This document shows, one piece after another, positions 43,810 through 56,900 of a stretch of 64,000 nucleotides of DNA (position 1 is its first letter; each line of letters starts with the position of its first letter). The position numbers were made by a program, and so were the translations under genes. The stretch covers positions 18,915,110 to 18,979,109 of the forward strand of contig NC_134030.1 of the NCBI RefSeq assembly GCF_964204645.1, given 5' to 3'. Below the pieces are notes generated by a model that saw nothing but the letters and a program-made list of their open reading frames with translations, did not search any database and had not been told where the DNA came from. The DNA is from Tubulanus polymorphus. Lineage: Eukaryota > Nemertea > Palaeonemertea > Tubulaniformes > Tubulanidae.

Positions 43810-46800
43810 TCATCGTTCGCTGATAATTAAATCGTATGGTTTCGACATACAGAAAAATGGGATGTCTAAGAAATTCGAAGTTAGCGGTGAATCTTTCACG
43901 GGGCTGTCGTCCGGGAATCGAATACTGAACTTCTGCATCAGACTCGTATAAAAGAGAAACATATGCTGCCTGGCGACGTTTTCACCGATGCAAGAGCGTC
44001 GGCCGGCGCTGAACGGTAACCACGATTTAGGGCGAGCTACCAACTTCCCATCGGCGTGAATGAACCGTTCGGGTTTGAACGATTCCGGGTCGTCCCAGAC
44101 TCTGCTGTCGTAATGGCAAGCATAGATGTTCCCCCAAACTTGACAATCTTTAGGAATGTCAAAACCCTCTGAAAATAGACAGAAACTCGACGATTCTACA
44201 TCGGAATCGCATATTTTGACCAGACTATGGATCTAATTTCTAGAACCTGGAGCACCAGTCCTACATTCGTGTGTTGGGTTTCATTTGACTCTGGACCCAG
44301 TTCCACAGATTTTGGGGCTTTTTCTGTTCAAAGACCCATGTCCAGAGTTGTGTGGGTTAAATTAGTCTTTATATCCCGTTCCACCGTGGGTTGTGGCTTC
44401 AGTTTAGTCTGGAAACCGGTTCTATCAACAGTTGTGTGAGTTTTATTCGATTTAAGACTCAGCGTCACAGTTTGTGTTCGTTCAGCATGCCTCAGGAACC
44501 AGCACTCAATTGTGGGGGCTGCATTTACCTACACAGGACCCCATAGTTTTCATGAGTTTAATTCGACCATTGACCTGGTCTCACCGGGTCTTGATTTGTA
44601 GATATACGGGTTTTATGCGACGCTGGACCCAAGGTCAAGTAACCCGACACACGTTGTTTGTTTTTCATGTTACCTATTTGTACGTCGCACGCGGCTGTAT
44701 GTATAGCCACAGGTCCAACGGGACACAACCTCATCGTTTCGTACAACACTGCTTCGCAATAAACTAGTTGCTGTTTATCGGCCATTTCCAAGCGCCGTGC
44801 TCCTGTCGACACAAAAAGAAAAAAAAACGATTGGATGTAGAATTTGCTTACCTCGAGTATACGTATATCATTACCGAATTGATTTTCATACCGATATGTT
44901 CATCGAGTTCAGCGTGAATTTTCTTCTGTACTTCAGGATATTTCGCCAGGAAATACATGATCCAGTATATCGTGTGACTTGAGGTATCGACTCCAGCTTA
45001 GAAAAAAAAGATTACCTGAACTGGTGAGCCCCACATCAAGTATGTACAAGTACAGCCTAGTATTTTTTTTTTGTCTGAACAAATCTTAAATTGAAAATTG
45101 GCGTTCGTGTCGGCGGCAAAACAATGAGACTCAATATGCATCAATTTGTTTATAGCCGCGCCTAGTCATAGTAACCGTCTGATGCAGTAGCTTCGTGGTT
45201 TTGTGAACAAAGCGTAATTTTAATCACAACCGGGATGTGGTTAATTTGAAAATACCTCCAATGAACTAATGAACTCGCTAATTTAACAACAAAACAAGTC
45301 ATGGACAAACCCATTATCTTCAACAGGGTGAAAGATGTAATTAGGCGAGAAAATAATGAACTACCTGAAGGGTTTTAAAAATTGTAAAATGAAAATGTAA
45401 GCCAAATCGTTATAGATCTACCTCCGAATATATCACTGATAATTTGGACCATATGTCTATCGCTGAAACCCTCTGCTAATTTTGGATCCTCTTTACGAGT
45501 ATTTTCTCTCGCTTCTATCAGATAATCCGTAATGTCCGTTTGATGTTCTGCAAAAAATAAAGAAAACGCTGAATTCAATTCGTCAAAAGCAATTTCGGAA
45601 TATTCTAATTTAAATTCGTTGCAAATTCATCACTTTCAGTAACAGAAATGCAGAATGAAGAATGAAAAAGAAGCAACATTTAGTTGAACTAAAATGATAG
45701 GAGGAATGCGTACGATACTATTCTATTCAAATCATTCGATTGAAAACTACTGACGGAAATAATCAAGAAATGATTCTTGATTTTTTTGGGAAAAATTATG
45801 ATAACGAAAAATGACATTTTCTTTTTCCGATGACATGGAAAATTTGGACGGGTGGGGCCTCTCTTTTTGGCAGAAGTATTATCATATGATATGTTTTTCC
45901 TGCTTCGCGTAAATGTATTTACAGAGGTTTCAAACGTAAATAGGCGTTAACATCTCTCCACTGCAGTTCACTAAAAATATTAGTTCATTTTCAATGAGTA
46001 AATTCTTAAGTTAAACCTTCGGTTAAATGAGTTAAATTTTAATTCAGCTTCGGGTTATCGAAAAGCCGATCTTACCGCTGTCAAAATTTCCTACGTGTTC
46101 GTAGAAATGCTTTTTCAGAAAATCAATCATATGATCAAACCATTCGATGACTCTCCTAGTCGACGGTATCTTGTACTTATTTGGTATATACTGCGTTATC
46201 GGGATGACGTCTTCCAGCGCGCCGACATTTCCGAATAGTTTGTTCACTTCGTCCAAGGATCGGTATAAATTGTGAAACTCTTGATCATCGGCTTCGAACC
46301 TGAGAGAAAAACGATATTCAAATGAAAATAATATGCGCTAATCACAATTGATAATATATACCTGACATTTATACCAGTATTAAAATGTTCAGAAACATTA
46401 CGAAATATCATATTCGAGTTGAAAATCATGAGACATTGATAGTCACCTGAAGATGGTCGCCACTGAGAGTCGTGTTATCTAATTTCGTTCATGATTATTT
46501 TATCATTAGCATTTATTAGTCTTAACAGTATTATTAGCACGATTAATATTGTCTTTGCAGTTGATAAATATTATCAGTATTGATTATTAATTCTATTAGC
46601 ATTGTCAATATTTTTAGGATGTTGCTCTGTAAGCATTGTCACATTTGTTATTTTAGTGTTCTTAGTACTGTTGGCATTATATAAGCATTTATTTTATCAG
46701 TATCTATTAGTGTTAAAATAGTAGTCGGTTAATATTGCTATGATTAAAGATATTTTTGAAGCTACATCGTAAATAATTTTGTTTATGTTAGTGAACTTTG

Positions 46801-49800
46801 TTACATCGATGATTGTTCGCATCGCTATTCGATCGATATTTTATATTTCTCTACGTATTGATAATTCGTGTTATGGAGGAGCCGTGTGGAAAAAACCAGA
46901 TGCATTAAACCTTGCTAAGACTAGGCTTTTGCTACGTAAGTCAAATACAGAGTTTGCAACTAACTGCAGTGTGAGCTCGTAAGCGTTTGAGAATATGGAT
47001 GATGGTGTCACATCTGGCAAGCCTGAAGACGGATGTGGCACATGAGACTGAATTACCCGCTGAAGCTACTGTACACTAATAATAATTAGTCTGATGACTA
47101 GTCATTTGGCAATTAATTAATGATCTGAATATTCGTGCATATGATTAATGAGGACAAGATGGCGTGCCATCAGTGCGAAAACCACGTAAAAATCTAGTCC
47201 ATTTTCAATGAAATGTCATCTATATTTATTTTATAGCCTCCCATCATCAGAAATTAGGCAAATCACTCCTCTTGATAAACTAGAATGATCTTTAGGTTCA
47301 TATAGGTGGATTTTACTGAGGTGACCTTTTAATTGAATCTGAGAAAAGTTGTTGTCAGACATGTTTTCTGAATGCACACTAGCGACACCTGGTGGATCCT
47401 CGCTTGCCACTAGTGGAATCCTCGACTGTCGAACGTAAAGTCCTCATTGTTGTCATCGCTATATTTTTTCTTTCTAGATTTTTACTACATATAATATTTT
47501 CCGGGGCGCCCATCCCAGTCTCAAATCATATTATTTATAGCGTTCTGTATTGAAATTATACGGTCACCATTTGAATATTTACGTATTATAGGAAATATAT
47601 TCAATACATAATCATTTTTTTAAATTTTTGAATATCTGCTGGGGAAAATATATTCAAATCTTTTTTTTAAATCTTTGACGCATTTTTTTGGAATATATTT
47701 GTGTATAGCGGTTAGCGGCTTACTGTTTGTTAAACAACATGTCGCAGATGACGTTGTAAACCATCAGGTTCAACGTCGGTTTCAAATCGAAGGGTTTGTC
47801 CAGATTCTTACGAATGACCTCAATACCTTTATCGGTGGCCGATTGAACCTTACTGTCAGACAGCGCCAACGATTTCCTACAATAATAGAATATAGCCCAG
47901 TATTAGACAAGTTGTATGTGTTCCTGGGACTCGACAGTTCTCGACATCAATAGCGAAAATATACGCAAATAAGAACTACTAGGAATCAGTAGCAGATATG
48001 CACTCAAATCTGTATGCGTAGTTATTAGTTATCTACGAAAAGTATTTTAGTTAAGGACTGTCGATATCGACGAAGTAGCAGAGATTCGCATCGAAACGGT
48101 TAGTTTTTCTCGAAAATGAACCCTTTCGAAATAACTGCCAAACCTGTCGCGAAATTGAAGTGAGACGGAAAGCATGCGCCTCGCGTACCGCGGCCAGAAA
48201 TAAATCCGAAACACGAGGGGAATATGAAGTTAGTACTTGTCGTTGTTCAGTTCGCTCACGCCATTCGAAAACAGGAAACACCGAAAGAAACATACGGCGC
48301 CACCTAGTATTAGGTAAAATAGATATTGACTCGCATGGCTGATCAATATCATCGACATTTTCACAACGGGCGCGTTGTGAAAATGTCGATGATATTGATC
48401 AGCCATGCGAGGCAATGACTGTTGTATTTCCGGTGTTTCTTGTTTTTCCACTCTGACAATGGCGCACAGCGAACGAAACACGAAACACGGCATTATGAAT
48501 CACAAAACCAAATGAGGAAACCAACCCGTGTTTCGAGTGACAAATGAAGCCAGAAAAGTGTTTCTGTTTCTATACGCGCGCTAAGAGCTCGTGTTTCAGG
48601 GCTGATTTCTTGTATAAGCTAACTGATGATTCAAAGCAGTTCGAATCTCCATTTAATATTATTACACTTTGATACTTTTGTTTATTCATTTTAAACATTT
48701 TTTACATGAAATCAAATAACATATCATGTCGTATGAAATGTCGCGCGATGCGTGCGCTAAAGCCCAACGCGTACGGTACAGGTGAACACACAGAACCAGG
48801 AGTCAGAAACGTGTTTCGAAACGCGTTTAGAAACGTGTTCCCGGAAACATGATTTGAAACGCGTCTGTTTTTACGTGTTTCCTGCGTTGGGCTCAACCTT
48901 ATACACAGTACGACAAAGTCACGATCTGTTCTGCCTCTAACGATTTTATTTACCTGAGCCCGGTTGCCGTAATATTTCTCATCAATTTCCAAACGAGATC
49001 GTGAGGTTGACCGTTGGAAATATCTCGACTACCATCCGTGAAAAAATCAACTACAAAATAGCTTGAACTTATAATTCCATTACGTTTTTGTCATGGGGCA
49101 TTATCGTTATCATTTTCCAATGGACGATGCCGGTAAAGATTTTGGAAAATGAAAATCCCTTTTTTTCCGAGTAACAAGCTCGGAAAAAGCGAGAAAATAA
49201 TGTCCTCAACGATTTCGTATTACATAACATAAAATAATCGAAAATTTCAAATTAACTCCTTATCGAATCATGAATATACTTAAGATAATCAAACCATCAT
49301 AAGAAATCTCGTTATTTTCTTTTTAGATTCTCAACCCGAGGAAATAGAGTCCAACAGTTCCGAGGTTTCGATCAGACTATAATATGTTGATGACCTTATT
49401 CGACTAGAATCTGACCAAATTTTCAGATTTTCAAACAATTCATGAAATCGAATATGCATTTTTCACGTTACTCACGAGACCAGGATTTCGGTTTGTTGTC
49501 GATTTTGTCCATATGAACGAACGCTTTTGAAATTGTGTCTGCATTATTCAAAACGATTACATTTTCAGGTTTTCCGTATCCTCAAAAAGTAAAAACAAAA
49601 ATTTGTTTCTTTTATCACGGAATTAGACTTAAGGTTTAATCTACAAAGGTGCTAACTTTTCGTGTTAATTCTTACCTAATTTGAAATTGAAAACGTCCCC
49701 GTATTGTTTAGCTAGATTGGTAAAATGCACCCATATCGGGCGGCCCACTATATCAAAATCTAGAAAAATTGAGAAAAAATAAAAACTATTTCAACTTTTC

Positions 49801-50030
49801 CTTTTACTGGTACCTTTTTGGAAATAATCATGCGTTGATATTTGAAACATGAATCGAATTGAAATCGAAATATACAAGATTCCAAATATTGTTTTCGACT
49901 TACCTAGCGTGTTACCGATAAAAGGGTAGCCTTTCGGTCCAGGCGGCAGATTGTAGCGTTTACGTTTTTTGGAGTACATGCAAATTATGGCAATTAAGCC
50001 GACGACCAGCGCAAAAGTTATTGGATCCAT
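43810..50030 (-). CDS. cytochrome P450, CYP2 clan, copy 1
   Basis: Complete 502-aa ER-type P450 monooxygenase in ten exons: 49904-50030, 49676-49759, 49476-49580, 48954-49050, 47724-47876, 46076-46299, 45422-45547, 44892-44996, 44674-44802 and 43810-44168. All junctions are GT/AG and phases agree throughout. The ATG at 50030 starts a membrane anchor (residues ~4-20), then a basic stretch and the Pro-rich hinge LPPGPKGYPFIGN. The C-helix is WKLMR (126-130), the I-helix AGVDTSS (306-312) with intact acid-threonine pair, ExxR is ETMR (362-365), PERF is present, and the haem loop is FSAGRRSCIG with Cys443. Layout and motifs place it in the CYP2 clan (CYP1/2/17/21-like). The natural substrate cannot be told. 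It needs NADPH-P450 reductase, not encoded here. A tandem paralogue lies upstream on the same strand. Confidence 0.94.
44262..44625 (-). repeat. intron-9 minisatellite of the CYP2-clan gene
   Basis: Diverged ~60-70-bp units with words such as 'gactctggacccagttccac', 'agttgtgtgggtt' and 'catttgac' fill most of the 505-bp intron 9. A related array lies at 55430-55640 in intron 9 of the paralogue, so the repeat was in the ancestral intron. Confidence 0.5.
46445..46760. repeat. low-complexity 'TATTAGCATT'-like sequence in intron 5
   Basis: A cryptic simple region in which words like 'attagcattt', 'agtattattag' and 'gtcaatattt' recur without a fixed period. It is probably a decayed short-period repeat in the CYP2-clan intron. 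Confidence 0.45.
48240..48485. repeat. foldback centred on a perfect 37-bp palindrome
   Basis: Arms 48331-48367 and 48374-48410 are exact reverse complements (beginning TCGCATGGCTGATCAATATC) around a 6-bp spacer GGGCGC. Outside them the inverted match continues imperfectly to about 48240 and 48485 ('caggaaacaccg' versus 'cggtgtttcttg'). It lies in intron 4 of the CYP2-clan gene. The perfect core suggests recent formation. Confidence 0.8.
48761..48893. mobile_element. small MITE with AGCCCAACGC ends
   Basis: AGCCCAACGC at the left is mirrored by GCGTTGGGCT at the right. The interior repeats 'gaaacgtgttt' words. Flanks are TAA (left) and CAA (right), compatible with a decayed 3-bp target. The same termini occur at 62066-62484. 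The two elements sit at corresponding places, one on the downstream and one on the upstream side of exon 4 in the two CYP2-clan genes or near it. Confidence 0.55.
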
Positions 50031-50993
50031 TTTTTCGAATAAAGCTACCGTTCCTAAAGCGTCCACGCGACTCAATGTAACAAGCCGATTGAATATAACC
50101 AACGAGAGATTACTTTCAACTTAGGGATTTGCATTACATATAATCCCTAATATTCATATAGCTACATTCGTATATCCTCATGTAGAGTATTTTTTTGCGC
50201 CGTTAAAACGTATGATAGTGTGCTGATGTCTAGATGTCTGATATCTGGTGTTTGTATAGTTCATCATCAATTGAAAATGTCTCAGGTGAAGCATTGAACA
50301 CATGTGAAGTGTGGACGATCAGTTTTAAAAAGTGTGCTGATAAAATGTCTAATGTCTGGTGTTTGTAGTTCATTTTCAAACTGGCCTGCCGCCGTCCATG
50401 AATTCAATCTCTGGACAAGGGATGTTGGTTGGTTGTTAACCTCAACCTCAATTCAATGGGCATCAAACATAGACCCAACCCAAACTAACCGGAACTAAAC
50501 TAACTTATAAATATCATGGTTTAAAAAATCTTTTTTCTTTAAAACGAGTTTCTTGAGTTTAACATACGGTAACCATCCAATTACAACAAAATGCATTTAT
50601 ATGTTGGACATTTTATTCATCTACCTTAATGACAAAACAATCGTATAGGCTCTCTAGTTACTTGTGGTAGGGATCCGGAGCCACGAGAACAGGTGTAAAC
50701 TTGAAACTATTTTACTATAAAAAGTAACCTTGCCAGCAATAATACAGCGTATAGCATCTCTGAAAGCTTACCCCAAAGCTAAAACCATAAGTAGACACTT
50801 AACCCGAACCCCACACCTCTAAGTAAATGAATATACTATTTTAGATATCCTTCCATTTGAAACGTGTGACATAATAGGGTATTTCCTGTTTGAATTTTGC
50901 CTAAGAAAAAATCGCGCACCAAATGTTAGCAATAAAAGTTTCAACGGTAACTAAATGGAATTGTTTTTTAGAAGGAATTTCGCACTTTCTTCT
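50031..50993. other. spacer between the tandem CYP2-clan genes
   Basis: This 963-bp interval should contain the promoter of the gene starting at 50030 and the 3' end of the gene stopping at 50994. Two diverged copies of 'gtgtgctgat..atgtct..tgtctggtgtttgta' (about 50218-50262 and 50332-50372) are visible. No exon was recognised. Confidence 0.5.
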
Positions 50994-53900
50994 TTATCGT
51001 TCACTCATAATTAAATCGTATTGTTTCGACCTACAGAAAGTAGGGTGGTCTACGAAATTCGAGGACAGCGGTGACGTTTTCACTGGACTATCGTCCGGGA
51101 ATCGAATACTGAACTTCTGCATCAGGCTCGTATAAAAGAGAAACACGTGTTGTTTGGAGACGTTTTCGCCGATGCACGATCGTCGGCCGGCGCTGAACGG
51201 TAACCACGAATTGGGACGAGCTACGACCTTTCCATCGGTGTGAATGAATCGTTCGGGTCTGAACGTTTCCGGGTCGTCCCAGACTCGGCTGTCGTGGTGG
51301 CAAGCGTAGATGTTCGCCCAAACTTGACAATTTTTAGGAAAGTCAAAACCGTCTGGAATAAATAGAGTGAAAGATGATTTCAAATCTGCATCGAATAGTA
51401 CTTAATAAAGGTCCAATGGCCCTGTGGCTCACTATTAAATCATTGAGTGCATATATTGTCAAAAATATTATACTAAATATGAATTAATTTGGATAAGAAA
51501 AGTATGAGGCTGACAATTTATGCGCCTGGAGATGTGTGAGAGTGCTGTGTATCCTATAATTGCCTATATATAGACTCGCTCAGGTGATTACTAACACATC
51601 ACGAACTGTAACCTGTATTCGCACACACGCGGCTGACAGCTGACGCGCGTATATACAAATGTACTAGCGACGCAGTATTAGATTGACCGCAATTTCGCAA
51701 GTCAGAATCCATCCATCGACAAAATGTAAAAAAATACAAACATATACAGACTTTTTTTCTAGAAATCAAAACAAATACAATAAAATGCGCGCCATTTTGT
51801 TTTGGGTTTCACATTAGGCTTTCCCAATGGGCTTTCCCAATGACATCAGAAACGAAGGGTGTATGCGACAAATAAGGAAAATACAGTTAATTTCCATGTT
51901 TTCGGCTTAAATTTGAAGTAGGTGAAACCCTAAATTCTAGTAAAGAAATTATTTTTTCATGTGTCCAACCAGTATTTGATCAATCTATACCTAGACATAT
52001 CGGCCCCACTCCGCTCGGGGGCGCCACCGCGCGGGATTTACGCGAAGCAGCAAACACAAACATGGCCACTCTCTCAATTTTCAATGATAGAAATCGTGTG
52101 TGCATTTCAATTATTTCGGCTGTTAGGGTTTTAAGGCACAATATAAGTTGATGATGTGATATGGCGATGTTAATTAATGATAATTCCGCAGTGAAGCTAG
52201 TCACGAACGGTGCCGATTGAGTGTACAGCTGCCAAAAACACTGAAATGTGCGTAATTGCGTAACTATTTGCAGGGAATTGCAGACGAAACATGAAGCCTG
52301 AACGGCCGTTTAAAAAAAAATTATACCAATCGCAATTGTAAAATAAAAATGAGATAGAACCTAAGTTAAAATTCTGGCCATTTCTAAAATGTTATTACTA
52401 ATTTTTAGTCAGTGCGGAACGTTTAGTTTTCCAACAATAATGAGGGGTGGTAGGTAGTCATGCAATTCAAGTCATCATTTATTACACGTTACTTCCGTGT
52501 TGTTGAAAATCTCGCGAGTCCTGGACTAAACCCCAATGAACAATGTGATCTGTGTGTTGGCCACAAATGCACACAGATCACACTACACTACCCATTACAC
52601 ACTCCAGTACCCACAGCTTTCATATATCCATCCAAATATTTAGTGGCTTTCTTCCTGGGTACGTAAATATCGCATAGGAGACACTTTAGGTGATGGTCTC
52701 ACTGTATAAACTATAGGGTTGCTTATGTTCACCTATTGATGACGATCGTTCAGCCGCTCTCAAGAATACTTAGTTTTAATCCATCCCAAAATAAATTGGG
52801 CCATTTCTATTGAAGCCTGTTACCTTATACAAAAACAAGAGGATATCGCCATAGTTGCACCATGGGCTCGCTATAACAAAAACAACTGAGGAGGTCAATA
52901 GTCAACGGGATCCAATATTCACTACAACTCTGCTTTAAATTAAAATGGACTTACGAAAATCCGAATACATCTCTGCATTTCCTTTCATGTCTTGCAAGAA
53001 AAAGGAAGAACCACACTATCAATAACAATGATGTCTAAAATGTGCAATGAACATCTTTAGGCAAATACTGACCTTCAAATTCAAACATTGTATAAATAGA
53101 TTAATAATACAAAATACGATATACATTAATACACATAATTTAGTTATCGGGCCCGTTGCAGGTCTACGCAATTCATCTGATATTATTTGAATGTGTATTT
53201 GTTAAGGAAAATGACGCGTTAATACGGTTGTTGATTGATAAGCGTGAGTCTATCCGGGTAACGGTTTTAAGATTTTCCGCCACATGAAAATCTCGCCCTT
53301 CCAAATTGAATTTCATAACACGATGATCGATGATTCTCATCTTGATTAAGAAAAACATATAATGATTTGACTATTTCTACAGAACACTAGATGATCGACA
53401 GTAATCTCTTCAAAGTGTGCTGAGAATGCTAGCGAAGCACACGAATCATTTTAAAGGGCACATGCCAACTAAATAGAATATCATACAAAAGTTATTCTTT
53501 AAAGTAATATATTCACAAATTATAAATATGCTACTGATTTTAATTTTAGTTTAGCCTTCTCTGAGAAATAAGACCTTTAAATCGGCAATTTCAGCACGTG
53601 CTCACTGTTATTGTTTATGTGTGCAGGTGCGTGTTTCTGACGTCATCTTTGTTGAACGCTGATTGTTTCTAGTCATTTCACTGGACATTTCAAAGGTCAT
53701 TTTATCCTCTCAGAAGATTTTTAGAATTAATGAATTCTAAACTATTGTATATGTTGGTGCCATTATATATGACATGATAAATATATATTAGTGGGTGTAT
53801 TATATAGCTGTGATTAAAGCAAACAAATGATGTTGATTTTATAGATTTTATTTAGGCTACTGCGCACTGTGAGCACACACGTGCTTGTGTTTATAACAAA

Positions 53901-56900
53901 GATACCGTCAAAAATAGCGCCGACTGCGGGATGTAGGTGAACTACGTAAACTAAGTCAAGAATAATTAAATGACTAATTAAGAGCTAATCTGTCATCTTT
54001 GTTCGATCAGTCACGTCTCAGGTTGTTATTTCTGTACAAAAGCAGCATTTGGTTTACTAGTCACGAAAAGTACAATTTATTGGGCATGTGCCCTTTAAGG
54101 ATTGATAACTTGAGGATATGTTGATACTAGGAGTACGAGTTGTTGATTAGATTCGAAACTCAGCCCATAGAATTAGACCATCGGCTAATTAAGTTCACGT
54201 GAAAATGAATAATTTCTATTTAACATTAATTCACTGATTTTACATACATAATTATATTTCTCAACACCGGAAACTCAGCCCATAGAATTAGACCATCGGC
54301 TAATTAAGGTCACATGAAAATGAATAATTTCTATTTAACATTAATTCACTGATTTTACATACATAATTTTATTCCTCAACACCGTTGTGAAAAATGAGGT
54401 TTCAATTTAGGTTTATATGTAATGGACTTAACAATAGTAACATATAAGATAGAATAGTTTTTTGGGGAGTTCTTCTTCATTTTTGATTCAAATTCGATTG
54501 CCTGGCAGGTTTAGAATTTTTAATGCCACGTTAACTCTCAGGTCCGTAAATCACGGTATTTGACCCTATTGGGCCATTAGAAAGACGGGAAATTATCGAA
54601 GGCTTCGATTCCGACATTCCATGTCAAAATGAGTTCCCGGAACTCACTGTTGCTGGGTTTTTGGCAACGCTTGCCATCGAGGATGGGAATTTGATTAGAC
54701 CGGTGTCCGTTTTGTGCAAATCAATGACATAATAACACGACATCGCCAATTCTAAGCCGGCTTGAAAATGAGGTTAAGTGGTTCCCGTGGCTTCAATTCA
54801 AAGAAAACAGGTTTTCACTTCTTCAAATTTAAGCCGAAAACAGGGAAATTAACTGTATTTTCCTTATTTGTCGCATACATGCTTAACGGCGAAATTCCCG
54901 GAATGTCCCGTATATCCTACAGACAGCCAATCACATTCATTGTAGCTCAGGTTACAAGGTCAACTCAAATAAATAGCGAGGAAATTTAGGGGGTTTATAA
55001 AGTGAGGGCCTGTAGGTCGAAAAGTACATTGAGATCAGTCGAACTAAAAACGGCGACACTTCCAGGAAGGATTGAACTTTTATATATTTCAATTCCAAGC
55101 ATGCAAATTGTCATATGTAAAAACGTGCCATTACTTAGTGCTAAAAAGCAGGATTTTTGCGTGTTTTTCAAGAATAAGTCCCCTAAAAATAACTCGATCA
55201 CTATGAAATTTTTGTGGGCTCGAGAACTCATTAAGCCAAACCATGACACCAAAAATCAACACTATTGGTTCAACAGCCAATGTTTGTGCCTTGTTGACAC
55301 ACCGGTACTCTATTCATTTTCAATGAAAACTGCTTCATCAGACCGTTTGCATAGGCAAACCTACGGTTCGCCAAAAATGATAATAATAGTCAACAGATCC
55401 ATTTACTCTAGACTTAACTGATTCTAAATGTGTGTGTCTTATGTCTTGTGACTCGACACATTTACGTCGGTTTAATTTGACTCCGGATCAATTTCCACCG
55501 TTACATTGGGTTCAATTGTCGACTAGGACTCAGATTCAAAGTTCGGTGGGTTTGAATAATCTTTTTTGTCCGGATTCTACAGCTCCGAGGGTTTGATTTG
55601 ACTGCGAGTCATTTTCCTCGCTTAAACGTGGTTTTTATTATCGATTTAGGAACTAGATTCACACTTATTTCGGGAGCCAGCTCACATTTCATCTGGTGCA
55701 ATCTACGATGAGCGAGCCAAAAATTAGGCCTGACAAACTGAATGAATGTGACTGTCCTGTTGATCGCAAAGAAATAAGTGCCCAACGGATATGTGGCCAT
55801 CTTGGTATCTTCCTTAAGTAAGCTTATCCACTGAAGTTTTCTTCTTAACTTGTAAATACTGAATTGTAGAAACTACAGCTACAATTTTGTGTTAAAATTA
55901 TATTTTGACTCAAACTTTTGATTGAAAGTGTCTTACTTCTACTCTAGGGGGCGCACTTGAGTTGTCTTATCTACGTTTGTTGTTCTGAAATAATGGTCAT
56001 ACAACTTTTCGATTATTATCTACTGGGCCGTGATGAGATGACCCTCTGCTTAAAGATGATGATGCAATCAGGGTCTTTTACTCAGAAGTGTTCCTCCTGA
56101 AAAGAAGCTGGCATTTCTACAGATTACAGATTGCATCAAAATGTTCTACGCAAAACTGTTGATAAGATGTGAGCTGGTCCGAACTAACTCGATTCAATCT
56201 TACCATGTGGTCAGTTCCACCACGGCCGTGAACAAACGGATTAATTAAACTGATGACCAAGTCTCACAGAAAACTAGTTTGACAGATATATGACGCTATA
56301 GATCCGATGTTTAAAGTAACTAGAAAAACAACATTGCTCGTTATTCATCTTACCTAATTGTACGTCGCACGAGGTTGCACGTATAGTTATGGGTAAAACA
56401 GGACACAGCCTCATCGCTTCATACATCACTGCTTCGCAATAGACTAATTGCTGTTTATCGGCCATTTTCAACCGCCGTGCTCCTGTCGACAAAGGATAGA
56501 AAAACACGATTCAGAAATCTAGCTTATCTGAATTGTACGCAAATCACGACCGGTTTCTCATACCGATATGTTCATCAAGTTCGGCGTGAATTTTCTTCTG
56601 TGCTTCGGGATGTTTCGCAAGGAAATACATGATCCAGTATATTGTTTGGGTTGATGTATCGAGCCCAGCTTAAAAAGGAAATGAATCCGTGAACGGGTGA
56701 GCTCCACTTAAGAGATGTAACACTTAAAGTACGTACATGTACTATGTATCTTTAGTTATCTACCACGTCTTTTAACCACGTCTTCAAACTTTGAGTTCGG
56801 GCCGTAATGAAAAAATACGTACGCATGGGACTTATGCAGCAATTTGCAGCAAGATGAGCCTAGTCATGGCATGTCTGATATCATGTGTTTGTTACTTTGT

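Larger units (their letters stand above)
51858..54882. repeat. 3-kb segment bounded by ~72-bp inverted repeats
   Basis: 'gtatgcgacaaataaggaaa' through 'cggcttaaatttgaagtag' at 51858-51932 is repeated in inverse orientation at 54808-54882 with few changes. Between them lie the TTAA-flanked element (53455-54094), a 115-bp tandem duplication and otherwise unremarkable DNA with no transposase ORF. Either these are TIRs of a gutted 3-kb transposon or two solo copies in opposite orientation. Confidence 0.6.
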
